DNA of 64,000 bases from Epidermidibacterium keratini. Lineage in GTDB: Bacteria > Actinomycetota > Actinomycetes > Mycobacteriales > Antricoccaceae. Both the position numbers and the translations under genes were made by a program. The stretch spans positions 868,001-932,000 of the forward strand of contig NZ_CP047156.1 of assembly GCF_009834025.1 (NCBI RefSeq). The letters are read 5' to 3'. This document shows positions 7,506 through 17,768 of the stretch, in pieces. The notes under the pieces are model-generated. The model was not told where the DNA came from, made no database searches, and saw only the letters and a list, made by a program, of their open reading frames with translations. Position 1 is the stretch's first letter, and every line of letters starts with the position of its first letter.

Positions 7506-9029
7506 ATGACTGCCCCTGTGTCCCCCGTCTCACCCGAGCCGCCCAACGCTGCCGACATCGAATGGCTCAGCCACGCAGTACGCCGGTTCGCCGCCGAACA
7601 GCCCGACAAGCCAGCGGTGATCGAGGCGCGCACCGACGACATGCTGAGCTGGCGCGAGCTCGATGAGCAAAGCGAGGTCGTGGCACGCGGACTGTTCTCA
7701 GCCGGCACACGGCAAGGTGACCTGGTCTCGATCACCTTGCCCAACTCCATCGACTTCGTGATCGCGCTGATTGCGACGTGGAAGGCGGCAGCGACCCCCC
7801 AACCACTCTCGACGAAGCTTGCCCCCGCCGAGGTCCAGGCAATCGCCGAGATTGCAAACCCGACAGTCATCATCGGCACGGACGAGACCGCCGAGCGGTT
7901 CGGCCTGCAGATCACCACTCTCGACGAGCTGCGCCGCCTCGGTGCAGAGTTCACCGGCAATTTGCCGGACCTGCTTGCCCCGTCGCTGAAGGCTCCCACG
8001 TCCGGCGGCTCGACGGGTCGACCGAAGGTGATCGTGCATGGCACGCCGGCAGTCGCCGATCCGCTCATGCCGACGCTGTGGCTGCTCGGTCGCGATGACA
8101 TCTCGCTGGTGTCCGCGCCGATGCATCACAACGCGCCGTTCCTGGCCACGCTGCTCACGCTGAGCGTCGGTGGCACCGTCGTACTCATGGATCGCTTCAA
8201 CGCCGAAGCGGTCCTGGCAAACATCGAGAGCTATCAATGCTCCTGGTTGTATGCCGTGCCGATCATGATGCATCGCATCTGGGCGCTGCCTGCGAAGACC
8301 CGGGCGGCGTACGACATCTCCTCGCTGCGCCGCATGTGGCACATGGGTGCCCCCTGCCCGGCATGGCTCAAGCGCAACTGGATCGACTGGGTCGGTGCCG
8401 AGACCGTGATGGAGCTCTACGGCGGCACCGAGGCGCAGGCCGCGACAACACTGAGCGGCACCGAGTGGCTCGCACACGAAGGATCGGTGGGGACGGTGAA
8501 GTCCGGGGAGATCGTGATCATGGACCCCGAGCACCGCATCCTGCCCGCGGGCCAGACCGGCGAGGTGTGGATGCGACGCCTGCCCGATCGCGACGCCACC
8601 TATCGCTACCTCGGAGCCGAAGCCACGACGTACGACGACGGCAGCGCGATTCCGTGGGAGACACTCGGCGATATCGGCTATTTCGACGAAGATGGATACT
8701 TGTATCTGGAGGACCGCAAGTCCGACATGATCCTCGTCGGGGGCATCAACGTCTTCCCTGCCGAAATCGAGGCGGCCCTGCTGTCTCATCCTGCGGTCGA
8801 CTCTGCCGCGGTCATCGGTTTGCCGGATGAGGAGTACGGCAACCGCGTCCACGCGATCATCCACGCGGACCCTGCGACCAAGACCGACGACATCTTGCGA
8901 CATCTGGATACTCAGCTCTCGCCCTACAAGCGGCCCCGCTCGATCGAGATCACCGATCAGCCGCTTCGCGATGATGCCGGGAAGATTCGCCGGTCGGCGC
9001 TTCGGGCGCAGCGACTTGGGCAGGAGTAG
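7506..9029 (+). CDS. AMP-binding acyl-CoA synthetase (ligase)
   Basis: A 507-residue member of the ANL superfamily. The phosphate-binding loop TSGGSTGRPK is at about 165-175, MELYGGTEAQ is the A5-type adenylate motif, DIGYFDEDGYLYLEDRK is the hinge aspartate region, and DAGKIRRS near the C-terminus carries the catalytic lysine. It forms acyl-adenylates and then acyl-CoA from a carboxylic acid; the acid is not predictable. The start ATG lies 54 bp from the divergent lplA start. Its last 80 bases overlap the convergent EamA gene. It could activate acids made by the 10.8-15 kb oxidation cluster, but that is only proximity. Confidence 0.85.
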   Translation: MTAPVSPVSPEPPNAADIEWLSHAVRRFAAEQPDKPAVIEARTDDMLSWRELDEQSEVVARGLFSAGTRQGDLVSITLPNSIDFVIALIATWKAAATPQPLSTKLAPAEVQAIAEIANPTVIIGTDETAERFGLQITTLDELRRLGAEFTGNLPDLLAPSLKAPTSGGSTGRPKVIVHGTPAVADPLMPTLWLLGRDDISLVSAPMHHNAPFLATLLTLSVGGTVVLMDRFNAEAVLANIESYQCSWLYAVPIMMHRIWALPAKTRAAYDISSLRRMWHMGAPCPAWLKRNWIDWVGAETVMELYGGTEAQAATTLSGTEWLAHEGSVGTVKSGEIVIMDPEHRILPAGQTGEVWMRRLPDRDATYRYLGAEATTYDDGSAIPWETLGDIGYFDEDGYLYLEDRKSDMILVGGINVFPAEIEAALLSHPAVDSAAVIGLPDEEYGNRVHAIIHADPATKTDDILRHLDTQLSPYKRPRSIEITDQPLRDDAGKIRRSALRAQRLGQE

Positions 9030-9990
9030 CCGCCTCGGCATCGCCCACCGGCACTCGCGGTTCGCCGAGCTTGACGAGCACGACTCCGCCGACTATCAAC
9101 AGCCCTCCGACGCCCTGGACCCAGCCCGGCAGCTCGTCGAGCAGCAGCCAGGCAAAAAGCAGTGCCGCGACGACCTCGGTGAGCGCGACGAATGAGGCGA
9201 GGCGCGAGCCCAGGCGACGGCTCGCGGCAATGCCGGTGACATAGGCGATGGCCGCCGTCACGACGCCAAGCGCGACGACCGGCAGCCACCACGGCAGCGA
9301 CAGCCCGCGGAAGGTGACATCGCTCGTGGAAGCCTCCATCGGCAGTACGCCGACCAGCCCCGCGAGCAGCAGGCCGACGCCACCGGCGGTGAGTCCGCCA
9401 GCAGCCAGCACGATCGGTGGCAGTCCGTTGGTTTCGTCAGCCGACAAGATGAAGTAGGTCGCCGCGCCGACCATTGCCCCGAGCGCCCACAGCACTCCGG
9501 GAAGCGACAGGCTCGCCCCGGACACCAGGTCAAGCACGAGCACGAGTCCCACCGCAGCGAGTGCGGCGCCCCCGACGGTGCGGCGGGTAGGGCGCTGGCC
9601 GTGCCGTAGCCACATCCAGGCGAGGACAGCAACCGGTGCCGTGTATTCGATCAGCAGCGCGACGCCGACCTGCATGTAGGAGACCGCGAAGAAGTAGCTG
9701 AGCTGGCAGCCGGCCACCGCGATGAGCCCGTACGCCAGTAGCAGCCCTGCGTTATCGCGCACGAGGCGCCACCGGCCGCGCAGTGCGATGACTGCCGGCA
9801 CGCTCAACACCAGCGCGGCGATCAACACGCGCGCTGTCACCGCGGCGCCAGCGCTCCAGCCTTGGTCCAGCAGCCCGCGTGCAAGCGAACCGGACAACCC
9901 GAATGACGCAGCCGAGGCAAGCGCGAAGAGCAAGCCGCTGGCCAGTCGCGATTGGCCCGCGACCCGCGTGTCATTCGCTAAGTCATTCAT
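8950..9990 (-). CDS. EamA/DMT-family membrane transporter
   Basis: About 346 residues and ten hydrophobic segments in two EamA halves; the second begins near LPGVLWALGAMVGAATYFIL. The N-terminal FALASAASFGLSGSLARGLL is typical of DMT exporters. The ATG at 9988-9990 (MNDLANDTRV) is preferred over an upstream in-frame ATG at 10044, which would run across the divergent promoter and into the CGNR gene. The last ~80 bases overlap the 3' end of the acyl-CoA synthetase. It probably exports amino acids or other small metabolites, perhaps under the divergent CGNR regulator. Confidence 0.8.
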   Translation of the reverse strand: MNDLANDTRVAGQSRLASGLLFALASAASFGLSGSLARGLLDQGWSAGAAVTARVLIAALVLSVPAVIALRGRWRLVRDNAGLLLAYGLIAVAGCQLSYFFAVSYMQVGVALLIEYTAPVAVLAWMWLRHGQRPTRRTVGGAALAAVGLVLVLDLVSGASLSLPGVLWALGAMVGAATYFILSADETNGLPPIVLAAGGLTAGGVGLLLAGLVGVLPMEASTSDVTFRGLSLPWWLPVVALGVVTAAIAYVTGIAASRRLGSRLASFVALTEVVAALLFAWLLLDELPGWVQGVGGLLIVGGVVLVKLGEPRVPVGDAEAATPAQVAAPEAPTGESSRHHREAADR

Positions 9991-10029
9991 AGCCAATGAC
10001 GTTAGAGAGCGCTGGTGTAATCTGTCAAC

Positions 10030-10563
10030 ATGGCCTTTGCTCATGACACCGTCGCCTCGCTCACCGCTGCGGTGGCGCTCGCCAACAGCGCCTTGGAGCC
10101 AGAGAGCCTCGGCACGACCGACGAGCTAGCCGCGTTCTTCGCCGAGCACGACTACACCGGCCGCCACGACGGCACCGACGCCGAGCTCGCCGCCGTGCAG
10201 GTGATCCGCGGCCGACTTCGCGCCCTGCTCATCTCCGGCCGCGACGAGGCGGTCACGCTGACCAACGACGTGCTGCGCGTGACCAGAGCGCTCCCCCAGC
10301 TCGTCCGCCACGGCGAGGTCGACTGGCACCTGCACGCGGTCGATAGCGATCGGCCCTTGGCAGAGCGCATCCTCGTCGAAAGCGCGATGGCGATGGTCGA
10401 CGTCATCCGCGCCGACGAGATGAGTCGACTCGGAGTGTGCGCGGATGGCAGCTGCGAGGGCGTCGTACTCGATCTCACACGCAACCGCAGCAGGCGATAC
10501 TGCAGCACCGCCTGCAGCAACCGCAACGCCGTCGCGGCGTATCGAGCGCGTCAAGCGACCTGA
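10030..10563 (+). CDS. CGNR zinc-finger transcriptional regulator
   Basis: A 177-residue protein with an N-terminal ABATE-type helical domain and a C-terminal CGNR zinc finger: GVCADGSCEGVVLD, then RRYCSTACSNRNAVAAYRAR (the cysteines chelate zinc, and the SNRNAVAAYRAR helix contacts DNA). It is divergent from the EamA exporter, with 39 bp between the starts, the usual arrangement for a local regulator. The start has no Shine-Dalgarno sequence. TAATCT lies a few bases upstream, so a leaderless transcript is plausible. Confidence 0.85.
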   Translation: MAFAHDTVASLTAAVALANSALEPESLGTTDELAAFFAEHDYTGRHDGTDAELAAVQVIRGRLRALLISGRDEAVTLTNDVLRVTRALPQLVRHGEVDWHLHAVDSDRPLAERILVESAMAMVDVIRADEMSRLGVCADGSCEGVVLDLTRNRSRRYCSTACSNRNAVAAYRARQAT

Positions 10564-10628
10564 CGAAGAGCAAATTGGTCAGACGACTTGGTTGCATTTG
10601 ACGGATACCGGGACACAGCGAAAAAGGA

Positions 10629-10666
10629 TGTGCGTCAGCTGATTCCCCCGATTCAGCTGACGCACA
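10629..10666. terminator. Hairpin terminator (mainly for the leftward monooxygenase gene)
   Basis: A 14-bp perfect stem, TGTGCGTCAGCTGA (10629-10642) with its complement at 10653-10666, loop of 10. Read leftwards it is followed by CATCCTTTTTCG, a U-tract, so it fits termination of the monooxygenase transcript 144 bases after its stop. It may also stop the CGNR transcript. The DNA from here to 10809 is markedly AT-richer than its surroundings and holds no gene I can support. Confidence 0.7.
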
Positions 10667-10809
10667 CCCAGCACGTGATCTGCAAACAATGCCTGGCTCC
10701 CGCGAAAACACGACAGCACACACCGCTTACTGAAAACACCGTCATTTAAACGCACAAACGTAAATTTGGTCAAGCGCCCAGATATAGAAAGTATGACGAA
10801 TTTGCGCAG

Positions 10810-12444
<1,635 letters not shown>

Positions 12445-12448
12445 GTCC

Positions 12449-13393
12449 CTACTCCTTCGCGAGCGCGGCGAGGCGCTGGTTGATCTTGTCGGCGACGCGG
12501 TCGACCCCGGCCTGCGAGCCGGGCAGTACGCCGATCATCTGAAAGAACGCGTGCATCTGGCCTTCGGCGACTTCAACCTCGGTGGGTACGCCGGCCTGCT
12601 GGAGGGCTTCGGCGTACTCGGCACCTTCGTCGTGCAGCACGTCGTGCTCAGCCAGCAGCACGAACGCCGGCGGCAGGTCGGCGAGCGAGTCCGCACTCAA
12701 CGGTGTCGCATCGGGGACCGCGCGGGCGGCCGGATCCGGCAGGTAGTGGTTCCAGAACCACTGCATCGTCGGGCGGGCGAGCAGCAGCTGGTTTTCCTCC
12801 GCGACGTACGACGGCCGGTCGAAGTCGGCGTCGGTGACCGGGTAGACGAGCACCTGGAAGTCGATCTTCGGTCCGGACTCGCGAGTCCGCAACGTCAGTG
12901 CCGCGCTGAGGTTTCCGCCGGCGCTGTCACCGGCGACGATCAGCGGCACGCGCTGGCCGGCGATCTCCTCCATGTGCTCATCGGCCCATTGCAGACCCTG
13001 GAAGGCGTCGTCGATGGCGGCCGGAAAGCGATGCTCGGGCGCCTTGCGGTAGTTGACGAGTACGACGGCCGACGAGGTCGCGTTAGCCAGCACGCGGGCG
13101 ATGTGGTCGTACTGCAGGTCGATGTCGCCGATGACCCAGCCGCCGCCGTGCAGGTAGACGATGACCGACTTGATCTCACCCTCCGGTTTGAGCACTCGCA
13201 TGCGGAAGGCGGTGCCGTCGTCGGCAGTGAGCCGGAAGTTCTCGACCTGAGCCACCTCCGGGCCAGGTTCGCTCATGCCGGCGAAGATGGGCCCGCTCAT
13301 TCGGGCGATCGCCGGGGTGGACTCGTGGATGGGCGGCGAGCCAGCCTCGGCGAGTACGGCGACGAACTGCTGGGAAGCCTGATCAAGAGCCAT
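12449..13393 (-). CDS. Alpha/beta-hydrolase, hormone-sensitive-lipase family esterase
   Basis: A 314-residue esterase with the oxyanion motif HGGGW (82-86), nucleophile GDSAGG (Ser157), and acid and base probably Asp251 (in EHDVL) and His281 (in GQMHAFF). The ATG at 13391-13393 (MALDQASQQF) has GAAGG upstream; a longer form from 13432 is possible. It is immediately followed by the Baeyer-Villiger-type monooxygenase, so the likely role is to hydrolyse the ester or lactone that enzyme makes. A TGACA-N4-TGTCA inverted repeat lies 33 bp upstream of the start. Confidence 0.88.
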   Translation of the reverse strand: MALDQASQQFVAVLAEAGSPPIHESTPAIARMSGPIFAGMSEPGPEVAQVENFRLTADDGTAFRMRVLKPEGEIKSVIVYLHGGGWVIGDIDLQYDHIARVLANATSSAVVLVNYRKAPEHRFPAAIDDAFQGLQWADEHMEEIAGQRVPLIVAGDSAGGNLSAALTLRTRESGPKIDFQVLVYPVTDADFDRPSYVAEENQLLLARPTMQWFWNHYLPDPAARAVPDATPLSADSLADLPPAFVLLAEHDVLHDEGAEYAEALQQAGVPTEVEVAEGQMHAFFQMIGVLPGSQAGVDRVADKINQRLAALAKE

Positions 13394-13426
13394 TGCGGCC
13401 ACCTTCGCGTCGAGGGAAACCAAACA

Positions 13427-13440
13427 TGACAACGATGTCA
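13427..13440. promoter_or_regulatory. TGACA-N4-TGTCA inverted repeat upstream of the esterase-monooxygenase operon
   Basis: TGACA (13427-13431) and TGTCA (13436-13440) are exact inverted arms four bases apart; a further CTGTCA half-site follows at about 13449-13454. The site is a candidate operator. No regulator gene adjoins it. Confidence 0.35.
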
Positions 13441-13496
13441 GGTCGGTCTGTCATGGGTATCACATTCCCGGCCCGCGCATAACCCCCAGCAACGCA

Positions 13497-13545
13497 CTGC
13501 GGTGGGCCACCGGCACCTGATCGATGCATCGGTGACCCACCGCAG
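13497..13545. terminator. CTGCGGTGG-type hairpin downstream of the aldehyde dehydrogenase
   Basis: Left arm CTGCGGTGGG-CC-ACCG (13497-13512) pairs with CGGT-GA-CCCACCGCAG (13530-13545) around a 17-base loop, giving 10 + 4 bp with a small internal loop. It starts 40 bp after the leftward gene's stop. Its outer arm matches the hairpins after glgC and the MBL gene. Confidence 0.65.
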
Positions 13546-13584
13546 CGGTGAATCTAGCGCTCCGAGCTCACGGCTCGGCAGTGG

Positions 13585-15018
13585 CTAGCTTGAGGTCGGC
13601 GCGAAGCCCATGACCGCCTTGATCTCCAGGAAGTCATCGAAGGCGTGCGCGCCCCACTCGCGTCCGTTGCCGGACTGCTTGAAGCCACCGAACGGCGCGT
13701 TCGGGTCCGGCGGGGCGTTGTTGACGCTGATCTGACCGGCGCGCAGCCGCGAGGCCACCCGCAGCGCCTCGTCGTGGTCCGCGCCGGCGACGTACCCCGC
13801 AAGGCCGTACGGCGTGTCGTTGCCCATGTCGATCGCCTGGTCGACGTTGTCGTAGCCGATGACGGTCAGCACCGGGCCGAAGATCTCCTCGCGAGAGATC
13901 GTCATGTCGTTGCTCGCGTCGGTGAAGACGGTCGGCTTGACGTAGTAGCCCTTGTCGAGCCCGTCGGGACGGCCTTCGCCGCCGGCGGCCACAGTGGCGC
14001 CCTCGTCGATGCCCTTCTTGATCAGGCCCTGGATCTTGTCGAACTGAGCCTGCGAGACGACCGGGCCCATCTTCGCGCCGGAATCCGGTGCGCCGGGGGC
14101 GAACTTCTCGGTCGTCGACTTGGCGATAGCGACAACCTCCTCCATGCGCTCCTTCGGCACAAACATGCGGGTCGGGGCATTACAGGACTGCCCGGAGTTC
14201 TGCATGACGCCGCCGATGCCGGCCGCGACGTTCTTGGCGAAGTCGGTGTCGTCGAGGATGATGTTCGGGCTCTTGCCACCGAGCTCCTGCTGCACGCGCT
14301 TGACCGTCGGGGCGGCGTTCTTGGCGACCTCGATGCCCGCGCGGGTCGAGCCGGTGAACGAGACCATGTCGACGTCCGGGTGGCTGGCCAGCGCCGTACC
14401 CACACCCTGGCCGTCACCGTTGACGAGGTTGAAGACACCCTTCGGAACGCCTGCGGCGTCGAGGATCTCGGCAAAGACGTACGCCGAGAACGGCGCGACC
14501 TCCGACGGCTTGAGCACCATCGTGCAGCCGGTGGCGAGCGCCGGCGCGACCTTGGCGGTGATCTGGTTGAGCGGCCAGTTCCAGGGGGTGATCATGCCGA
14601 CGACGCCGATCGGCTCCTTCACCACGCGGGTGCTGCCCTTGTCCTCCTCGAACGGGTAGTCCTTGAGGATCTGCAGGGCGGTGCCGAGGTGCGCGACGCC
14701 CATCGCGGCCTGCGCTTTCTGCGCGAGGAACTCCGGCGCACCCATCTCCTCGGTGACCGCGGCGGCCAGGTCGTCGTAGCGCTTCTTGTACTCCTCGAGC
14801 ACCCGCTCCATGACCGCGGCGCGCTCTTCGGGAGTCGTCTTGCCCCAGGTCTTGAAGGCTTCCTTGGCAGCCTCGACGGCCTTGTCGACGTCGGCTTCGC
14901 TGCCGAGCGAGATCTCGCCGGCGACCTCTTCGGTGGCGGGGTTGATGACCTCGAGCGTGTTCGGCGTGGCCGGATCGACCCACTCGCCGTTGATGTAGAA
15001 CTTCTCGTAATCGCGCAT
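13585..15018 (-). CDS. NAD(P)-dependent aldehyde dehydrogenase
   Basis: A 477-residue enzyme of the ALDH superfamily: TPWNWPL (144-150) at the cofactor site, FTGSTRAG (221-228), the general base Glu245 in QQELGGKSPN, and the nucleophile Cys279 in NSGQSCNAP. It oxidises an aldehyde to the acid in the cytoplasm. With the esterase and monooxygenase downstream, it would suit the aldehyde derived from the alcohol released from the ester, but no alcohol dehydrogenase is present to close that step. A hairpin after its stop makes it a separate transcription unit from the esterase operon. Confidence 0.9.
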   Translation of the reverse strand: MRDYEKFYINGEWVDPATPNTLEVINPATEEVAGEISLGSEADVDKAVEAAKEAFKTWGKTTPEERAAVMERVLEEYKKRYDDLAAAVTEEMGAPEFLAQKAQAAMGVAHLGTALQILKDYPFEEDKGSTRVVKEPIGVVGMITPWNWPLNQITAKVAPALATGCTMVLKPSEVAPFSAYVFAEILDAAGVPKGVFNLVNGDGQGVGTALASHPDVDMVSFTGSTRAGIEVAKNAAPTVKRVQQELGGKSPNIILDDTDFAKNVAAGIGGVMQNSGQSCNAPTRMFVPKERMEEVVAIAKSTTEKFAPGAPDSGAKMGPVVSQAQFDKIQGLIKKGIDEGATVAAGGEGRPDGLDKGYYVKPTVFTDASNDMTISREEIFGPVLTVIGYDNVDQAIDMGNDTPYGLAGYVAGADHDEALRVASRLRAGQISVNNAPPDPNAPFGGFKQSGNGREWGAHAFDDFLEIKAVMGFAPTSS

Positions 15019-15131
15019 GAATTGCCCCTTCGTTCGTGGGTAGGTGGCGGGATGCGTCCAGTGCTAAATCTATGCCATCACTTGACATGCGTGTAAGCCG
15101 GTGGCCCGCTCATCGGCACGCCCGACGCACC

Positions 15132-15193
15132 CACGCGCGGTGGATTCACCACCGATAACGAGCCCAGAGCGGTGGTGAACCCACCGCGCGTGG
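15132..15193. repeat. 62-bp hairpin repeat, copy A (5' side of the DUF559 gene)
   Basis: A 23-bp inverted repeat (left arm from 15132 beginning CACGCGCGGTGG, right arm ending CCACCGCGCGTGG) around the loop ATAACGAGCCCAGAG. It matches copy B at 16260-16321 at 59 of 62 positions and in the same orientation. It lies 114 bp upstream of the leftward aldehyde dehydrogenase and 66 bp upstream of the DUF559 ATG. Confidence 0.9.
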
Positions 15194-15258
15194 AGCTCGG
15201 CGTACGCCGAGCTGTGGACAACCCGATCGCGAGCCGCACTGGCTGCGAGGATCGGTCG

Positions 15259-16305
15259 ATGAGAGCCGATGCACTGCAGGTGTCCGCGATAGGCACACCG
15301 ATCGCGGGACCACTGGCGACGCGAGCCGAATGGGCCGACGCGGGAGCGGGCTGGCGAATGTTTCAGGACGGTCGCCTGCACCAGGTGGCTCACGGGTTGT
15401 TCTGCCCACCGGAGTTGGCCGCAGATCCGCAGGCACTCGCGCGGGCACTGATGGAGCGGTGCCCGGTAGATGCGGTCCTCGGCGGCTGGGCGGCGGCATA
15501 CGTGCACGGCGCCCGCGACGCTGGCCCCACAATGGTCACTCGTACGCCGCAAAGGGTGCTCGTTTACTACGGTCGGCACGAGCATAAGCGGCCGCCGGGG
15601 TTCACCGTTCGACGCTCAGACCTGTCGGTCTCGGAGACCATTCAGCTCGGCGGTCTGCTGCTCACCAGCGGGCCTCGAACGGCGTACGACATGGCACGGT
15701 TCGCCGACTCCCTGCCCCAAGCTGTCGGCATACTCGACTGCTTCTGCAGCGAGCTCAACACCGAACCGGTCGAGCTCGCCGCTATCAGCGAGTTGCTCGC
15801 CACCCACCCGCGCTATCGCGGCAACCCAACAGTTCGGGCTGCGATCGACCTGGCGTCATCGCGTGCGCGGTCATTCGCCGAGTCGACGGTGCGGGCGCGT
15901 TGGACGATCGATGCCGGGGTCCCGGCCGACTCGCTGCTGGTCAACGCGACGCTACGTTTCGCAGGCGCAGAGTTCGAGCTGGACCTCGTCGACCTGAGCG
16001 CGGGACTGGTCATCGAGTACGACGGACCTCACCACGCCTCCAGCGACCAACGGAGCCGCGACGCAGCAAAGGACTTCGCCGCGACGGCGCTAGGGTTAGC
16101 GCGCACTCGGCTCAACGCGCGCGAGCTGCGGTTAACTCGCGCGGGATTCGAACGGCTGGCCGCCGATCGTCGTACTGTCGCAATCTCCGCGGGAGCCCCA
16201 GCGCGCGCTGCTGCACTTGTCGCGTCGGGCGAGCTTGCCGAGCGTCCCCTGAAATCCTTCACGCGCGGTGGGTTCACCACCGATAACGAGCCCAGAGCGG
16301 TGTAG
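15259..16305 (+). CDS. AbiEi-like N-terminus plus DUF559 (Vsr-like) nuclease-fold protein
   Basis: A 348-residue protein of an actinobacterial family that joins an N-terminal region resembling AbiEi-type antitoxin winged helices (MFQDGRLHQVAHGLFCPP) to a C-terminal DUF559 domain related to Vsr/PD-(D/E)xK nucleases. Candidate catalytic residues are Glu209 (AESTVRARW), Asp242 (FELDLVDL) and Glu253/Asp255 in VIEYDGPHH. Known function is lacking; DNA cleavage or phage-defence roles are only suggested by fold. The ATG at 15259 is preferred over upstream codons that run through the hairpin. The last 15 codons and stop come from hairpin copy B. The gene is the only cargo between two direct copies of the repeat. 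Confidence 0.75.
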   Translation: MRADALQVSAIGTPIAGPLATRAEWADAGAGWRMFQDGRLHQVAHGLFCPPELAADPQALARALMERCPVDAVLGGWAAAYVHGARDAGPTMVTRTPQRVLVYYGRHEHKRPPGFTVRRSDLSVSETIQLGGLLLTSGPRTAYDMARFADSLPQAVGILDCFCSELNTEPVELAAISELLATHPRYRGNPTVRAAIDLASSRARSFAESTVRARWTIDAGVPADSLLVNATLRFAGAEFELDLVDLSAGLVIEYDGPHHASSDQRSRDAAKDFAATALGLARTRLNARELRLTRAGFERLAADRRTVAISAGAPARAAALVASGELAERPLKSFTRGGFTTDNEPRAV

Positions 16306-16321
16306 AACCCACCGCGCGTGG
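16260..16321. repeat. 62-bp hairpin repeat, copy B (3' side of the DUF559 gene)
   Basis: Same 23-bp stem and 15-base loop as copy A. It differs at three positions; two of them (GT to TA) create the TAG stop of the DUF559 gene and weaken the stem. It also lies 42 bp after the stop of the convergent acyl-CoA dehydrogenase, where a terminator would be expected. Confidence 0.9.
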
Positions 16322-16363
16322 CGTTGTGCGGAGGGGTTGAGAAGCGCGATTGAAGGGCGCGGG

Positions 16364-17560
16364 CTACTTGGTGCCGTAGTCGCGCATCAGGCCGCGGGAG
16401 ATGATCTGCTTCTGGATCTCCGACGTACCCTCGCCGATCAGCAGGAACGGCGCCTCACGCATCAGCCGCTCGATCTCGGCTTCCTTCGAGTAGCCGTAGC
16501 CGCCATGGATCTTGAACGAGTCGGTGGTGACGCGGGCGGCGGCCTCGGAGGCAACCATCTTGGCCATGCCGGCCTCGATGTCGTTGCGGGTGCCGGCATC
16601 CTTCAGCCGCGCGGCGTTGACCATCATCGCGTGCGCGACCTCGACGTCGGTGGCCATCTCGGCAAGCTTGAACGCGATCGCCTGGTGCTGGTAGATCGGC
16701 TTGCCGAAGGTCTCGCGCTCCTGGGCGTACTTGATCGCCAGCTCGAAGGCCCGGATCGCAACGCCGCAACCGCGGGCGGCGACGTTGACGCGGCCGACCT
16801 CGATGCCGTCCATCATCTTGTAGAAGCCCTGGCCAATGCCCTCTTCCCCACCGAGTACGGCGGAGGTCGGCACCTTGTGGCCATCGAGCACCATCTCGGT
16901 GGTCTCGACGCCCTTGTAGCCCATCTTGTCGATCTTGCCGGGGATGGTCAGCCCGCCCGTGGTGGTGAAACCGGGCTCCTTCTCCAGCAGGAAGGTGGTC
17001 ATGTTCTTGTAGACCGAGTCGCTGCCGGTGTCGGTCTTCACCAGCGTCGCCACGACCGAGGAGTAGGCACCGTTGGTCAGCCACATCTTCTGGCCGTTGA
17101 GAGTCCACTCATCACCCTCACGCACGGCCTTGGTGGTGATCGCCGAGACGTCGGAGCCGGTGCCGGGCTCGGACATCGAAAACGCGCCGCGCACGTCACC
17201 GGTGGCCATCCGCGGCAGGAAGTGCTGCTTCTGCTCCTCGGTGCCGTGCTGCTTGATCAGGTAGGCCACGATGAAGTGGGTGTTGATGATTCCGGAGATG
17301 CTCATCCAGCCACGCGCGAGCTCCTCGACACACAGCACGTACGTGAGCAGCGACTCGCCGAGGCCGCCGTACTCCTCGGGGATCATCAGGCCAAACAGGC
17401 CCATCTCCTTCATGCCCTCGAGGATCTCCTCGGGGTACTCATCGGCGTGCTCGAGCTCCTGGGCCGACGGGATGATCTTCTTGTCGACAAACGACCGAAC
17501 GGTCGAGACGATCTCCTGCTGAATGTCGGTCAAGCCAGGGGTCTGGGCCAAGCGAGCCAT
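16364..17560 (-). CDS. Acyl-CoA dehydrogenase
   Basis: A 398-residue flavoenzyme that forms the alpha,beta double bond of acyl-CoA. Seen are MSEPGTGSDVSAI and the FAD-binding Trp region MWLTNGAYSS in the middle domain, then GRVNVAARGCGVAIRAFELAIKYA and QERETFGKPIYQHQA in the C-terminal helical domain. The HGGYGYSKEAEIERLMREA segment is where family members end the active-site helix. Electrons pass to ETF. The substrate chain cannot be read. It is upstream of, and on the same strand as, the aldehyde dehydrogenase; removing the DUF559 cassette would place the two about 1.4 kb closer to a simple tandem. Confidence 0.92.
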   Translation of the reverse strand: MARLAQTPGLTDIQQEIVSTVRSFVDKKIIPSAQELEHADEYPEEILEGMKEMGLFGLMIPEEYGGLGESLLTYVLCVEELARGWMSISGIINTHFIVAYLIKQHGTEEQKQHFLPRMATGDVRGAFSMSEPGTGSDVSAITTKAVREGDEWTLNGQKMWLTNGAYSSVVATLVKTDTGSDSVYKNMTTFLLEKEPGFTTTGGLTIPGKIDKMGYKGVETTEMVLDGHKVPTSAVLGGEEGIGQGFYKMMDGIEVGRVNVAARGCGVAIRAFELAIKYAQERETFGKPIYQHQAIAFKLAEMATDVEVAHAMMVNAARLKDAGTRNDIEAGMAKMVASEAAARVTTDSFKIHGGYGYSKEAEIERLMREAPFLLIGEGTSEIQKQIISRGLMRDYGTK

Positions 17561-17768
17561 GCGGGTCCTCCGGAAGGGTGCTCACGGGCGAATGCGCACG
17601 GGTACGGGAGTACGTCGGCGCGGGTTTCGTTCCATAGAAACTACCGCCAGAGGGTCATCGCTCCCCCACCCGGTCTGGGCTCTATGGCCAAGATCGCAAC
17701 GCGTCGCACCGTGCTTCGCCGTCTCACGGTGGGGGCGATTGCATGGTCTGACCAGCAATCACCCGCAC

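Noticed and set aside
10670-10809. AT-rich stretch considered as a remnant of transferred DNA
   Set aside because: No repeats, integrase site or coding frame; it may simply be the 3' region of the monooxygenase transcript.
15132-16321. Hairpin pair considered as terminal inverted repeats of an insertion sequence
   Set aside because: The copies are in direct, not inverted, orientation and no transposase is encoded between them; kept only as a possible cassette.
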